Shown here one piece after another: positions 27,509-37,544 of a stretch of DNA of 64,000 nucleotides. The stretch lies in contig CANMLW010000005.1 in assembly GCA_947498705.1 (NCBI GenBank), forward strand, positions 124,001-188,000, written 5' to 3'. Numbering within the stretch: position 1 is the stretch's first letter; each line of letters starts with the position of its first letter. Under the pieces are notes generated by a model. It was given only the letters and a program-made list of their open reading frames with translations, was not told the DNA's origin and did not search any database. This DNA is from an uncultured Aquimarina sp. Lineage in GTDB: Bacteria; Bacteroidota; Bacteroidia; Flavobacteriales; Flavobacteriaceae. The position numbers were made by a program, and so were the translations under genes.

Positions 27509-29511
27509 TATTATATCTTACAAAGTCAACGCTCTGTTTGGTGTTGTTATGGGCTTTTTACAAGCTTTTTTTAGAAAAAGAGAAAATACATCAACTCAAA
27601 AGATTCTATTTGCTTTTTAGTTTGATTTTTGCATATACCATTCCGTTAATTAGTATTTCATATGAGTCAGATCCGCTAATAATAACCGAAGAGTTACAAC
27701 AACCAGTCACATATGTTATAGATGCTAATAGTCCTGCTATACCAGTAACCGAAAAAGAAAATCAATTAAGTATTTTATGGTATATATATGCAGTTGGTTT
27801 TTTAATATTTGCGGTAAGATTTATAAGAAATATATTTAATTTACTTAAGCGTGTAAAAACCAATCAGAATGTTAAGGAAGAATCACATGTAAATGTTCTT
27901 TTAAGTAATTCGATTGTTCCTCATACGTTTTTAAAGTACATTTTTGTTCCAAAAAAAGAATTTCAGAAAAGTGCTATTCCACAAGAAATATGGTTGCATG
28001 AAAAGACACATGTAAAACAAAAACATACACTGGATATTCTGTTAGTAGAGATTTTTCAAGTTATCTTTTGGTTTAATCCCATATGGTATTGGATTAAGAA
28101 ATCTATACGATTAAACCATGAATTTCTAGCAGATCAAACCGTATTGAAACAGGAATGTTCAATACATAACTATATGGATTTACTTGTTACGTATCCTAGT
28201 GGCCCTAATCAAGCCTGCCTGGCAAGTCCCATTAATTATTCATTAACCAAAAAACGAATCGTTATGATGTCACAACAATTTTCTAAAACAAGAGCAGCAG
28301 CAAGACTTCTGCTGCTCTTACCTATCCTAGTAGGATGTGTATTATTATTTACCAATAAAGTAGCTGCACAAGAGAGTGTGCAGGATAATTACGACAGTGA
28401 AGCTCCTTTATACTCTGACAAAAAAATAAAAATTGAAGTGGTAGGAGAGCAAATAACTGTGAATGGTAAATCTACAGATTTGTCAAATTTTGTAAATACG
28501 ATGGATGAAGTTACTAAGGAGTTTAATGAAGAAGATTTGACATCCCTTAATTTTAATGTTAGTTTGCAAAATGCAGATGATAAGTTTTTAGAAAAACTTA
28601 ATGCAGAATATAAAAAAACAAGGCTGTATGCAATTAATCCTGATAAACAGGATCTTCTTGTACCGCCACCACCACCAAAATTGCCATCACTTCCAAAGGT
28701 AGAAAAGGAAGAAAAAGAAGAAAAAGTTGAAAAAGAAGAAGAGGTAGAGTTGTTTTCTTCATCGGTTGCTCCTGTAAAAGAAGCAAAAGCAGTAAAAGCT
28801 GCCAAGAAAGCTAAGAAGTCAAAAAAATGTAAAAAAACCTGTAAGAAGTCTGCAAAAACAGCACATTCTTCGCAGACAAGAATGGAAGCTCACGAAGCAG
28901 AAATAGAACACATGGTTGCAAAAGCAGTACATGAAGCAGAAAAAGTAAAGCACGAGGTATTGTCTGAAGCGGTAAAGGAAGAAATAGAAAAGGCGATGCA
29001 TCTGGCAGAAAAAACCAGAAAAGAATCTGAGGATATAAGAGCTGTTGCCATGGTAGAAGCAGAAAAAGCTCGTGTTAGTGCTATGGAAGCAGCAAACAGA
29101 ACTCGTGAAAAATCCAGAATACATCAGGAAGAAGTGATGAGAATTGCAGAACGATCAAGAAGGGAAGCTGAAAGACGAATGACAAAGCATTCGAAAGAGG
29201 CAAGAAGAGCTATGAAAAAGGCAGAGAAGCACAGAGAAAAAGCAAGATCCGAAGCTACGAAAGCAAGAGAAGAGGGAAGAAAAGCCCAGCGAGAAGCGAG
29301 ATCAGAAGCTATGAAAGCAAGAGAAGAGGCACAAATGGCTGCACGAGCAGCAATTATGCAAGCTGAGAAAGCAAAAGAAGAAGCCGAAATGGCTGCACGA
29401 GCAGCAATTATGCAAGCTGAGAAAGCAAAAGAAGAAGCCGAAAAGGCTGCACGAGCAGCAATTATACAAGCTGAGAAAGCAAAAGAAGAAGCCGAGAAAG
29501 AGAGAAATTGA
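27505..29511 (+). CDS. BlaR1-like M56 membrane metalloprotease with long charged helical tail
   Basis: Integral-membrane sensor protease paired with the BlaI gene before it. Helices occur near residues 5-20, 35-50 and 90-110. The M56 zinc motif is H165-E-K-T-H169, followed by FWFNPIWYWI and the third-ligand segment NHEFLADQ; a further helix lies near 268-290. The periplasmic part is unusual: after residue about 400 it becomes an Ala/Glu/Lys/Arg-rich, coiled-coil-like tail of roughly 270 residues, ending in three near-identical 18-residue repeats. No penicillin-binding domain is present, so the ligand is not a beta-lactam by sequence. Confidence 0.87.
   Translation: MILYLTKSTLCLVLLWAFYKLFLEKEKIHQLKRFYLLFSLIFAYTIPLISISYESDPLIITEELQQPVTYVIDANSPAIPVTEKENQLSILWYIYAVGFLIFAVRFIRNIFNLLKRVKTNQNVKEESHVNVLLSNSIVPHTFLKYIFVPKKEFQKSAIPQEIWLHEKTHVKQKHTLDILLVEIFQVIFWFNPIWYWIKKSIRLNHEFLADQTVLKQECSIHNYMDLLVTYPSGPNQACLASPINYSLTKKRIVMMSQQFSKTRAAARLLLLLPILVGCVLLFTNKVAAQESVQDNYDSEAPLYSDKKIKIEVVGEQITVNGKSTDLSNFVNTMDEVTKEFNEEDLTSLNFNVSLQNADDKFLEKLNAEYKKTRLYAINPDKQDLLVPPPPPKLPSLPKVEKEEKEEKVEKEEEVELFSSSVAPVKEAKAVKAAKKAKKSKKCKKTCKKSAKTAHSSQTRMEAHEAEIEHMVAKAVHEAEKVKHEVLSEAVKEEIEKAMHLAEKTRKESEDIRAVAMVEAEKARVSAMEAANRTREKSRIHQEEVMRIAERSRREAERRMTKHSKEARRAMKKAEKHREKARSEATKAREEGRKAQREARSEAMKAREEAQMAARAAIMQAEKAKEEAEMAARAAIMQAEKAKEEAEKAARAAIIQAEKAKEEAEKERN
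29338..29499 (+). repeat. three tandem 54-bp repeats in the M56 tail
   Basis: Units start at 29338, 29392 and 29446 and encode AARAAIMQAEKAKEEAEM with one or two changes. Near-identity of the DNA implies recent duplication and possible length variation. Confidence 0.9.
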
Positions 29512-29537
29512 TTACATAAAATGTACTATTTTTAACT

Positions 29538-29563
29538 AAAAACTTCCGAAAGGGAGTTTTTTT
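29538..29563 (+). terminator. terminator of the BlaI/M56 operon
   Basis: AAAAACTTCC, tetraloop GAAA, GGGAGTTTTT with one wobble, then further T. Confidence 0.82.
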
Positions 29564-29622
29564 ATGCAACAATAAGTTGTGAGTCAGCGTTCTATAAGTA
29601 TTCAATCAAAAACCCTTAGATA

Positions 29623-30726
29623 ATGTTAAAACGTTTTTTTATCCTGTGTTCAGGAGCAGATACAGCTATTCTGGCTGATTGTTCTGCTGGTGAACAAAAT
29701 AAATATGCGGGCATTGGTGCTACCGTATTTTTTACTGCTGTAATGGCTGTCATAGCTGCTAGTTATGCATTGTATACCGTCTTTGATAATTATATCATAG
29801 CCGCTTTTTTTGGATGCATATGGGGATTGCTTATTTTTAATCTTGATAGATTTATTGTTTCTACCATAAAGAAGAAAGATAGTTTTATGGATGAGCTTTT
29901 ACAGGCTTCTCCCAGAATAGTTTTGGCAATAATTATTGCTATTGTTATCTCTAAACCCCTCGAATTAAAGATTTTTGAGAAAGAAATCGATAGAGTGTTA
30001 TTAGAACAAAAAAATGATTTTACACTTGCTAACAAAGAACAAATAGCAACTCAATATACTCCGACATTAACAGCTATCGATACAGAAATAGCCGACTTAA
30101 AGAATGAAATTGAAGCCAAGGAAGTAGAAGTAAATACGCTTTATGAAACCTATATAGCAGAGGCAGAAGGTAGAAAAGGAACAGAAATTGTCGGGAAAGG
30201 ACCTGTTTATAAAGAGAAGAGAGAAAAACATGATACTGCATTGGCAGCTTTGGTAGCATTAAAGCAAAAAAACGTAGAAAAAATAACAAACCTAGAGGCA
30301 AAAAAGAGTGCGTTGGCTGCTCAATATGATAATCAGGTCAAAACGTCCCAACCCATAATTGATAATTTTGATGGATTAATGGCACGTATAAATGCATTAG
30401 GAGCATTACCTTGGTTGCCTTCTTTTTTTATTTTTTTATTGTTTTTGGCAATAGAAACCTCTCCTATTTTTGCAAAACTATTTTCGCCAAAAGGAGAATA
30501 TGATTATAAGTTAGACGATTTGGAAAGTGAAGTGAAAATGTGGAGTATGCAAAAACAAAACCAGCGTAATGTACTTTTACAAACAGATCATGCTATAAAT
30601 GATAAGGTATACAATGACCTTACCGAGGAGGAAGAGTTATATGCTTATAAGAAAAAAATTGCCAGAGAAATGATGAAAAAACAACAGGACGCTTTTTATA
30701 AAAGACAGACGGGTATTCTGAAATAA
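29623..30726 (+). CDS. DUF4407 membrane protein
   Basis: Matches the DUF4407 pattern: an N-terminal FFILCSGADTAILADC segment, two membrane helices (about 32-75), the conserved GLLIFNLDRFIVSTIKK block, a third helix near 95-112, a long coiled coil (about 120-235), and a fourth helix near 255-280 followed by a charged tail. 367 residues is typical. Function is unknown. It is transcribed alone and convergent with the repeat protein. Confidence 0.85.
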   Translation: MLKRFFILCSGADTAILADCSAGEQNKYAGIGATVFFTAVMAVIAASYALYTVFDNYIIAAFFGCIWGLLIFNLDRFIVSTIKKKDSFMDELLQASPRIVLAIIIAIVISKPLELKIFEKEIDRVLLEQKNDFTLANKEQIATQYTPTLTAIDTEIADLKNEIEAKEVEVNTLYETYIAEAEGRKGTEIVGKGPVYKEKREKHDTALAALVALKQKNVEKITNLEAKKSALAAQYDNQVKTSQPIIDNFDGLMARINALGALPWLPSFFIFLLFLAIETSPIFAKLFSPKGEYDYKLDDLESEVKMWSMQKQNQRNVLLQTDHAINDKVYNDLTEEEELYAYKKKIAREMMKKQQDAFYKRQTGILK

Positions 30727-30744
30727 GTCGGCTAAGTAGTTATA

Positions 30745-33700
30745 TTATTTTTTAATTAATTGCATAAGGATATCATTCTTTTCGGGTTCTATACGCACAA
30801 AATAAATTCCGGATTGTAAAGTGGCAATATTAAAACTAGCAGTTGATGATTCAAAAACCATTCTACCTTTCATATTAAATAATTGTACCTTGTTAACAAA
30901 GGCTTCGACGGTGACTGTTTCAGAAGCTGGATTGGGATAAATTATAAAGCGCTCTGGTGTTTGATTAATGGTTATAGTAAGTGTTTTTGTAGCAGTATTT
31001 CCGCTAGCGTCTATTGCAGTAAATACAATTTGTTGATGTCCCTTATTCAAACTACTCCCTGCATGAGGACTTTGTGTTATTGTAATATCGGTACTACAAT
31101 TATCTTTTGTTATTAGATGTGATGTAAAGTCTTCTAATATATAATTGTTAGAAAGGTTTATAGTAACTTCTTTATCGGTTGGAAAAGTGGAAGCATCGAA
31201 TGTTGGTGAAATTTTATCTTCTACAAAAACATTGACAATGCAATTAGAAGATTTTCGATCACCATCTGTCATTGTCATTGTAACTTTATTGTTACCTATA
31301 TGGGTGCAATCAAATTCGGTAATATCTAGTGAAAATGAAGCAGCGGTATTGTTTTCTGAGCTTATGTCTTGAGCAGTTATTACTGCCAAACCAGTTTCAT
31401 CCAGTTGTACTGTGATATCACGACAAATAGTAGTGGGAGTATTATGGTCCTTGATAGTTACCACAGCAGCGCAGGTAGATTGATTTCCACTGGTATCTGT
31501 AACAAGAAGTGTCACATTATTTGGCCCAATATGGGCACTGGTAAAACTATTTGGAGTAACCTCGAGTATTTGTAAGCCACATAGATCTTCACTGTTATTA
31601 TTGATCTCATCGGGTGTTATTGTAGCCGTCCCAGCTTCATCTAATTGTATGGTAATATTATGACATCGGGCAATTGGGAGCTCTGTATCTTCTATAATTA
31701 CAGTCGCAAGACAAGTAGACTTATTATTATTGCTGTCTGTTATGGTTAGTGTTACAGTATTGTTACCTATGTTGGCACAAGAAAAACTATCGGGAGATGC
31801 AGTTATTGAAACTATTTCGCAAGCATCTTCACTACCATAATCTATTTCTTCTGGATAAAGAAAAGCATACCCTGTATCGTCTAGTTGCAAGGTGATGTCC
31901 TGGCATAAGGCATTGGGAACGGTAATGTCTTCTACAGTCACAATAGCATTGCAGTAAGATGGGTTTCCGTTACTATCATATACGGTTAATTCAACTGTAT
32001 TTTCACCTATATTATTACAGTCAAAATCATAGATATCTAACTCCAAATTTTCGATGCCACTACAATCATCACTACTACCATTATCTATATAATGACTAGC
32101 GATCGAAGCATATCCCATTTCGTCTAATTGTATGGTGATATTTTGACAAATTGCGATAGGTGCTGTTGCATCCTCTATGGTTACGCTGGCTTCACAAGTA
32201 GCAGATTCTCCGTTATAGTTTGTCACAGTTAGTACTACGGTGTTTGTACCTATATCATTACAGGTAAAATCGGTAGGAACAACAGAAACCGATGCAATAC
32301 CACAAGGATCGGTACTTCCCTGATCAACTTCATTAGCATTAATACTGGCATTACCAGAAGCATCTAATTGAACTGTTATATCTTGACACAATGCCATAGG
32401 AACCGAGTTGTTAACTACTAATACATTTGCCGAACAGGAAGCAATATTTCCGTAGGTGTCTTCAGCCATTAGCATAACATTGTTATTACCAATATCTACA
32501 CAACTAAAACTATCTGGCGATACACTTATAGCGACGATTCCGCAGGTATCATTACTACCATTGTCAATGTCCTCTGCATCGATAGAAACGTTTCCTGTTT
32601 CATCCAACTGTACAGTAATATCTCGACATACCATTGTGGGAGCAGTCGTGTCTTCTACGGTAACATTTGCATAGCACGAAGAAGAGCTTCCGTTGGTATA
32701 GTTTACAGTAAGTTCGACTAGGTTTGTGCCAATATGACTACAGTCAAACTCTTCTATATTAACTTCTAAAGAATCGACTTCACCACAGCCACCTTCACTT
32801 CCTCCATCCAAATCTTCGGGAGTTATAGTAGCCACTCCGGTTTCGTCTAGTTGGATGATAAGATCATTACAGAATACTGTTGAAGAGCTATTATCTTTGA
32901 TGGTTACATTTGAGGTACAAGTAGAAGAGTTGCCATAAAAATCGGTTACTGTTAGCGTTACCGTATTGTCCCCGATAAAACCGCAGTCAAATTCTGAAGT
33001 ATCTATTTCATACGAATCGATACCACTACAATCATCACTACTTCCGCCATCAATATCTACTTCAGAAATAGAAACAACTCCAGATTCGTCCAGTGATAAT
33101 GTAATATCCTGACAAATTGCTATAGGATCTGTACCATCTTCAACGCTTATTATTGCGATACATTCAGATGAATTACCATTAGCATCGGTTACGGTAAGAG
33201 TCACTTCATTATCTCCTAGATTAGAGCAATCGAATGAGTTTTTTGTAATACTTACCGAAGAAATTTCGCAAGCATCTGTACTTCCTCCGTCGATATCCAT
33301 TGCCTCAACTGTTCCGTTACCAGTTTCATCTAATCGCAAATCATAATTTGAACATAAAGGGACAGGAGGGATATTATCTTCGATATTTATGGTTGTTATA
33401 CAAATGGATTCATTTTCACTAGAGTCGGTTACTGTAAGAGTTACTGTGTTGACTCCTACAGATGTACAGTCAAAAGATTCGGAAGATACATGATAAGTAT
33501 AATCACAATTGTCTGATGAACCCTGCCCCAAGTCTGAAGCATTGACATTTACAAACCCCATATCATCTAATTCTAATGTAAGCATATTGCAAATAGCATT
33601 GGGATCTATTGTATCTATAACAGTTACTATAGCTGTGCAAAAGGCAGAGTTTCCGGCAGCATCTGTACCTGTAAGGGTAACAGTGGTATCACCTACATGA

Positions 33701-33918
33701 ATACATTCAAAATCTTGTTGATCAATGATAAGCGAAACGAGGCCTATATTATCGGTAGATCCTCCATCGACCTGATCGGCTGTAATTGATGCATTGCCAG
33801 AAGAATCTAAAGCAATAGTAATGTTTTTACATACCATATCGGGAGGAGTAGTATCTTGAGAAAATATAATTCCAGAAACAAATAGGCAGAAGAACACATA
33901 GAAAAGTTTTTTTTTCAT
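30745..33918 (-). CDS. giant secreted HYR-like repeat protein with T9SS sorting domain
   Basis: Exported 1057-residue surface protein. After the signal peptide (to about residue 20) come eleven consecutive units of roughly 80 residues. Each reads C-x-(D/N)-I-T-x-x-LD-x-x-G, an acidic stretch D-x-D-x-GS-x-D-x-C, F-x-C-x-x-IG-x-N-x-V-x-LTVTD-x-x-GN-x-S-x-C, and a closing VEDxxxP. This resembles HYR/Ig-like adhesin repeats; the acidic clusters could bind calcium. A shorter divergent unit and a T9SS type A tail (YPNPASETVTVE, LQSGIYFVRIEPE) finish the protein. An adhesive or gliding-surface role is inferred. Confidence 0.87.
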   Translation of the reverse strand: MKKKLFYVFFCLFVSGIIFSQDTTPPDMVCKNITIALDSSGNASITADQVDGGSTDNIGLVSLIIDQQDFECIHVGDTTVTLTGTDAAGNSAFCTAIVTVIDTIDPNAICNMLTLELDDMGFVNVNASDLGQGSSDNCDYTYHVSSESFDCTSVGVNTVTLTVTDSSENESICITTINIEDNIPPVPLCSNYDLRLDETGNGTVEAMDIDGGSTDACEISSVSITKNSFDCSNLGDNEVTLTVTDANGNSSECIAIISVEDGTDPIAICQDITLSLDESGVVSISEVDIDGGSSDDCSGIDSYEIDTSEFDCGFIGDNTVTLTVTDFYGNSSTCTSNVTIKDNSSSTVFCNDLIIQLDETGVATITPEDLDGGSEGGCGEVDSLEVNIEEFDCSHIGTNLVELTVNYTNGSSSSCYANVTVEDTTAPTMVCRDITVQLDETGNVSIDAEDIDNGSNDTCGIVAISVSPDSFSCVDIGNNNVMLMAEDTYGNIASCSANVLVVNNSVPMALCQDITVQLDASGNASINANEVDQGSTDPCGIASVSVVPTDFTCNDIGTNTVVLTVTNYNGESATCEASVTIEDATAPIAICQNITIQLDEMGYASIASHYIDNGSSDDCSGIENLELDIYDFDCNNIGENTVELTVYDSNGNPSYCNAIVTVEDITVPNALCQDITLQLDDTGYAFLYPEEIDYGSEDACEIVSITASPDSFSCANIGNNTVTLTITDSNNNKSTCLATVIIEDTELPIARCHNITIQLDEAGTATITPDEINNNSEDLCGLQILEVTPNSFTSAHIGPNNVTLLVTDTSGNQSTCAAVVTIKDHNTPTTICRDITVQLDETGLAVITAQDISSENNTAASFSLDITEFDCTHIGNNKVTMTMTDGDRKSSNCIVNVFVEDKISPTFDASTFPTDKEVTINLSNNYILEDFTSHLITKDNCSTDITITQSPHAGSSLNKGHQQIVFTAIDASGNTATKTLTITINQTPERFIIYPNPASETVTVEAFVNKVQLFNMKGRMVFESSTASFNIATLQSGIYFVRIEPEKNDILMQLIKK

Positions 33919-34059
33919 AATTAGCGAAAATTATGACAATGTGTTCGACAAAAAAGGGGTTTTCTTTGGTATAGAAAAAACTTAATAGCTTGTATTATAC
34001 CTGTTTGTCTTATTAAAAATAAAAAAAATGAACCGTTTTAAAAAATGATACCATAAAAA

Positions 34060-35829
34060 TCAGACAATCCCCATTTTCTTAAGTAAAAAAGAAGCGTTCA
34101 TATTTTGACAAATACCTTCTTTAAATTTATAATCAAAATAAAGTTCATTGTTTACAATTTGTGCATCAAAGAAACGATTTTTTACTTGAGGAAGTACCGC
34201 TGTAATTTCGCATAAACTAAGATCGTGAGTAGCAATAATTCCGGTAGCTTTGGCTGCTACCAATTTTTCTACAAACTTACGGGATCCTGTAGCTTTATCT
34301 TTACTATTGGTCCCTTTTAGAATTTCATCAAGGATGATAAAGTATTCATCTTTTTCTAGAGCAGTTACTATTTTTTTAAGTTGGGTGAGCTCAGAAAAGA
34401 AATAAGAAGCATCGTCACTTAACGAGTCTGATGTTCTCATGCTACTAATTAATTTTATAGGTCGATATTCGCATGATTGCGAACAAATTGGCAATCCGAT
34501 ATTAGACATTACAATTTGCAGGGCTACTGTACGTAAAAAAGTACTTTTTCCTGCCATATTAGCCCCTGTTATGATAAAGAATTGATCTTTGTTAATAGTA
34601 ATGTCATTATCAACTCTTTTGCTAGCATCGAGCATAGGATGACCTAGACCTGTTGCTTTTAATGTATGACCGTTTGGTACAATCTTAGGGTATATGTATT
34701 GTGAATGATTAAATGCAAAATTACCGAGAGAATTATAGGAGTCAAAAAAAGCAATGACTTCAAACCATTGTTCTACCTTGGTATTGTTTTTAAGAATCCA
34801 CTGCTCGATACGGTAACATTGTTTGATATCCCATAACAGTAATCCATTCGCCAAGACACCAAACATCATATTGTTGCGCTGGTCAAAAGCATTAAGTATC
34901 TCTGCAAATTGTTTTAATATTTGGGATGCTTTTTCTTTTTCACTAATTACAAGTTGTTGTTTTTCTTTCAGCATTGTAGAAGTAAAGGCAGTATTTTCGA
35001 TTTTTTCTATAAGCTGATAGTACTGCTCAAATGTATCTTTTATGCGGTTAGAATCGTTGTACAGTTTATTTATTTTTTTTAGTTGCGTTCCTGTAATACC
35101 AAGCCCAATAAAAAACCAAATCAAAAAAAGATTAAAGGTGATTACTTCTGTAAATAATAATACAAGCATTACCAGAGAAATCCCAGAGATAATATTGGGT
35201 AAAATTTTCATGATTTTTGGAACAAAAAAGGTATAATTTGATAACCATTTTTGAATTACAGAAATAGAAATGGTTACATCTGCCAAAGAAGCAATAGCAC
35301 TAAACTCTTGTCTCCATTCTGGCAGTTTGGCAATATTTTTTATTGCTTTTTGTTTTTGTTCTATAGAATCGATGGTGTTGGCATTTAGAATTTTTGCCAA
35401 TTTATTTTTACCTGCCAAAGTAGTCGTTCGATTGATATATTGAAAAAAAGATTGTTTGCCAAAAAGATCAATATCATGACTATATGGGTGTGACGAATCT
35501 ATATATTCTTTTCCAGGGTCTAATGCATTTATGTTACCGTCGAGAACATCTAGTTCTAATCGATTAATTTGTAATAGTTTTTCGAATTTTTTTTTGATGT
35601 AAGTAAGGCTACTATGACGATTAACCAGATATATAAAAGAAATCGCCCCAATAATCAAGCTACCAAAAATTATTTGGGTATTAGGGTAACCAAAGTATAT
35701 TGTCAAAACAACGACGATAAAGATCAGTACACGTATACTGCTAGACATGACCAAACGTTTTTTTGTTTCATTTAATGCTGCAGTATGTATGTCAATTTGG
35801 CTATGGTAAAATTCGTGTGGTTTTTTCAT
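34060..35829 (-). CDS. membrane-anchored MutS-like ATPase
   Basis: MutS-family ATPase lacking the mismatch-recognition domains. Two membrane helices lie at about residues 30-70. The helical clamp-like middle is followed by the ABC-type ATPase: Walker A GANMAGKSTFLR near 415-427, the SxRTSDSLSDDASYF(F)SEL signature region, Walker B YFIILDEILKGTN, and the ATHDLSLCE switch. 589 residues. Such proteins are common in Bacteroidota and should not be annotated as mutS. Substrate and role are unknown. Confidence 0.87.
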   Translation of the reverse strand: MKKPHEFYHSQIDIHTAALNETKKRLVMSSSIRVLIFIVVVLTIYFGYPNTQIIFGSLIIGAISFIYLVNRHSSLTYIKKKFEKLLQINRLELDVLDGNINALDPGKEYIDSSHPYSHDIDLFGKQSFFQYINRTTTLAGKNKLAKILNANTIDSIEQKQKAIKNIAKLPEWRQEFSAIASLADVTISISVIQKWLSNYTFFVPKIMKILPNIISGISLVMLVLLFTEVITFNLFLIWFFIGLGITGTQLKKINKLYNDSNRIKDTFEQYYQLIEKIENTAFTSTMLKEKQQLVISEKEKASQILKQFAEILNAFDQRNNMMFGVLANGLLLWDIKQCYRIEQWILKNNTKVEQWFEVIAFFDSYNSLGNFAFNHSQYIYPKIVPNGHTLKATGLGHPMLDASKRVDNDITINKDQFFIITGANMAGKSTFLRTVALQIVMSNIGLPICSQSCEYRPIKLISSMRTSDSLSDDASYFFSELTQLKKIVTALEKDEYFIILDEILKGTNSKDKATGSRKFVEKLVAAKATGIIATHDLSLCEITAVLPQVKNRFFDAQIVNNELYFDYKFKEGICQNMNASFLLKKMGIV

Positions 35830-35870
35830 TTTATTATTGGTGGGGGAAAATAAGCATAAAAGTAGTTTAC

Positions 35871-35965
35871 TTGTGGCGTGCCTCTATGGTCGAGCTATTT
35901 GTTTCAATTCCTCACATCTCCTTTGTCGAGTTGTGGTATTTTGACTACTATCTCTCACGCAATTT
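35871..35965 (+). repeat. structured dispersed repeat, copy B
   Basis: Diverged second copy of the element at 16698-16833. Shared blocks include CTTGTGGC, GCTATTTGTT, TCCTCAC, GAGTT and ACTACTATC. Its end helix is GCGTG/CACGC (35876-35880 with 35956-35960) where copy A has GCATT/AATGC, so paired bases changed together. The outer ten-base arm of copy A is absent. It lies between the start of the MutS-like gene and the end of the YjbR operon, both minus strand. Confidence 0.65.
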
Positions 35966-35998
35966 TTTAAATACTTCTATTCATCAAGTTTTATACGA

Positions 35999-36355
35999 TT
36001 AAAGACTTTCTAATTCTTGTTTCAATTTTTTGGTAAGACCTTTTACAACCAGGTCATACGAATGATCTATTAGTTCTAATAATATACTAGTCGACAAACT
36101 TTCAGAAAAGTTAACAGTATTCCAATGTTTTTTACTCATATGATAACCCGGTGTGATTTCTGGATGGTATTCTCTTAGTTCGATAGATCGATCTGGGTCA
36201 CATTTTAAATTAACGCTAAAAGGTATTCTTTCTAATCCCGTTAATGCAAACATTTTTCCCATTACCTTAAAAACCAAGGTGTTTTCGTCAAAAGGAAATT
36301 CTTCGGTAACTCCTTTTTTAGATAAACAGTAGGTTCTAAATGTTTCAATATCCAT
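35999..36355 (-). CDS. MmcQ/YjbR family protein
   Basis: Small (118 residues) CyaY-like-fold protein of the MmcQ/YjbR family. Visible conserved parts are the start MDIETFRTYCLSKKGVTEEF, KVMGKMFALTG, the VNLKCDPDRSIELRE strand, PGYHMSKKHWNTV, and a C-terminal helix pair. DNA binding has been suggested for the family but is not well proven. It is last in a three-gene minus-strand operon, three bases after the GNAT gene. Confidence 0.9.
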   Translation of the reverse strand: MDIETFRTYCLSKKGVTEEFPFDENTLVFKVMGKMFALTGLERIPFSVNLKCDPDRSIELREYHPEITPGYHMSKKHWNTVNFSESLSTSILLELIDHSYDLVVKGLTKKLKQELESL

Positions 36356-36358
36356 GAT

Positions 36359-36766
36359 TTATTTAATTACAGATTTTTGCATAAAAATAGAAGAGTTCTC
36401 TAAAGGTTCAAAGTCAAATTGTTGATACAATCTATGAGCATCACTGGTTGCCAACATCCATTTTTTTACAGGCTTTAGTTTTTTATGTTCAAAAATTGTT
36501 TTCATCAATTGTTTAGAGTATCCTTTACCACGATATTCTTTAGAAATAAATACATCCATCAGATAAGCAAAAATTACATAGTCGGTAACCACTCTGGCAA
36601 ATCCTATTTGTTGATCGTCTATATAAATCCCAAAACACATAGAGTTTTCAATACTTATACGAACTTCTTCTTTAGTTCTGTCTTTGGCCCAATAAGAATT
36701 CGTCAAAAATTGATAAACAAAATCAATATCCAACTTATCTTTTTGGCTAGAAACAATTATGCTCAT
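36359..36766 (-). CDS. GNAT-family N-acetyltransferase
   Basis: Acetyl-CoA-dependent acetyltransferase of 135 residues. Motif C/D strands (IGFARVVTDYVIFAYLMDVFI) precede the acetyl-CoA loop motif A, EYRGKGYSKQLM (the R/Q-x-x-G-x-G/A type), and the final LYQQFDFEPLE strand fits motif B. The substrate cannot be predicted. The start overlaps the stop of the DUF4230 gene by four bases. Confidence 0.9.
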   Translation of the reverse strand: MSIIVSSQKDKLDIDFVYQFLTNSYWAKDRTKEEVRISIENSMCFGIYIDDQQIGFARVVTDYVIFAYLMDVFISKEYRGKGYSKQLMKTIFEHKKLKPVKKWMLATSDAHRLYQQFDFEPLENSSIFMQKSVIK

Positions 36767-37383
36767 TTCTCTAACTTTTTTCTTTCGGTATTATTGTGGT
36801 CTAGTTGCAAAGCAGAATAATCTAATGACCAACCAATAGCACCAGCCAGAGACTCCATTAACGATATAGCATTAAGCGCTTCTTTGTGTGCAGATTCTAT
36901 AAGACCACTTTGCGGAATTTTATCTTTGATAAACTGTTTTGCTTCTTTATTAATTTCTGTAAGATCAGCAGAGGTAAAAGGATTTAGCCACCCTTCTTTT
37001 TTGTCATAATATTTATAATCGGTCTCTATGGTCAATAGCTTTGGGGTAGGAAAATGAGTAAGAATAATTCGTTTGTTTTTAGTATCACTCTCTAGTTTTA
37101 CTTGAGATAGGTCAAATCCTACATAAGCCTTAGCTTCGATAACAACCAATGCTTTTTTGGTACCGGTTAATAAGTTAAAAAACTTGTCTTTAACACTTTC
37201 ATAATGATATATCTCTGCAAAATCACCTTCTACAGTAACCAGTTTACATACACTTTTAATTTTTTCCATCAAAACGACTGACTGGGTGTGTATAGATGCC
37301 TTTTTTTTGGCAGCACTAAATTTTGAAAAGATAAAATAGGCAAGAATAGTACCTCCTAAAAGTCCGATAAACAATAACTCCAT
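36763..37383 (-). CDS. DUF4230 membrane-anchored protein
   Basis: One N-terminal membrane helix (residues 1-20), then a soluble alpha/beta domain with the DUF4230 pattern: SVVLMEKIKSVCKLVTVEG, a basic strand region, KALVVIEAKAYVGFDLS, and IILTHFPTPKLL, finishing with amphipathic helices. Function unknown. First gene of the operon with the GNAT and YjbR genes; clustering may reflect only compactness. Confidence 0.85.
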   Translation of the reverse strand: MELLFIGLLGGTILAYFIFSKFSAAKKKASIHTQSVVLMEKIKSVCKLVTVEGDFAEIYHYESVKDKFFNLLTGTKKALVVIEAKAYVGFDLSQVKLESDTKNKRIILTHFPTPKLLTIETDYKYYDKKEGWLNPFTSADLTEINKEAKQFIKDKIPQSGLIESAHKEALNAISLMESLAGAIGWSLDYSALQLDHNNTERKKLEK

Positions 37384-37544
37384 GGCGTAAAGATAGGAAG
37401 AATATTGATTAAGAAAAATGTGACCTTAGGACTAATTTGGGAGTAATAAACTCTTTTTCTTTTCTTAAACGATTGATATAAATTTTATGCGCCTGTATAT
37501 TAATTTGAAAACTTGCACATACCTCACCGGTTACACAAACTGAA

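Noticed and set aside
34060..35829. Annotation as mismatch-repair protein MutS
   Set aside because: Only the ATPase and clamp-like parts are present, with two membrane helices at the N-terminus and no mismatch-binding domain.
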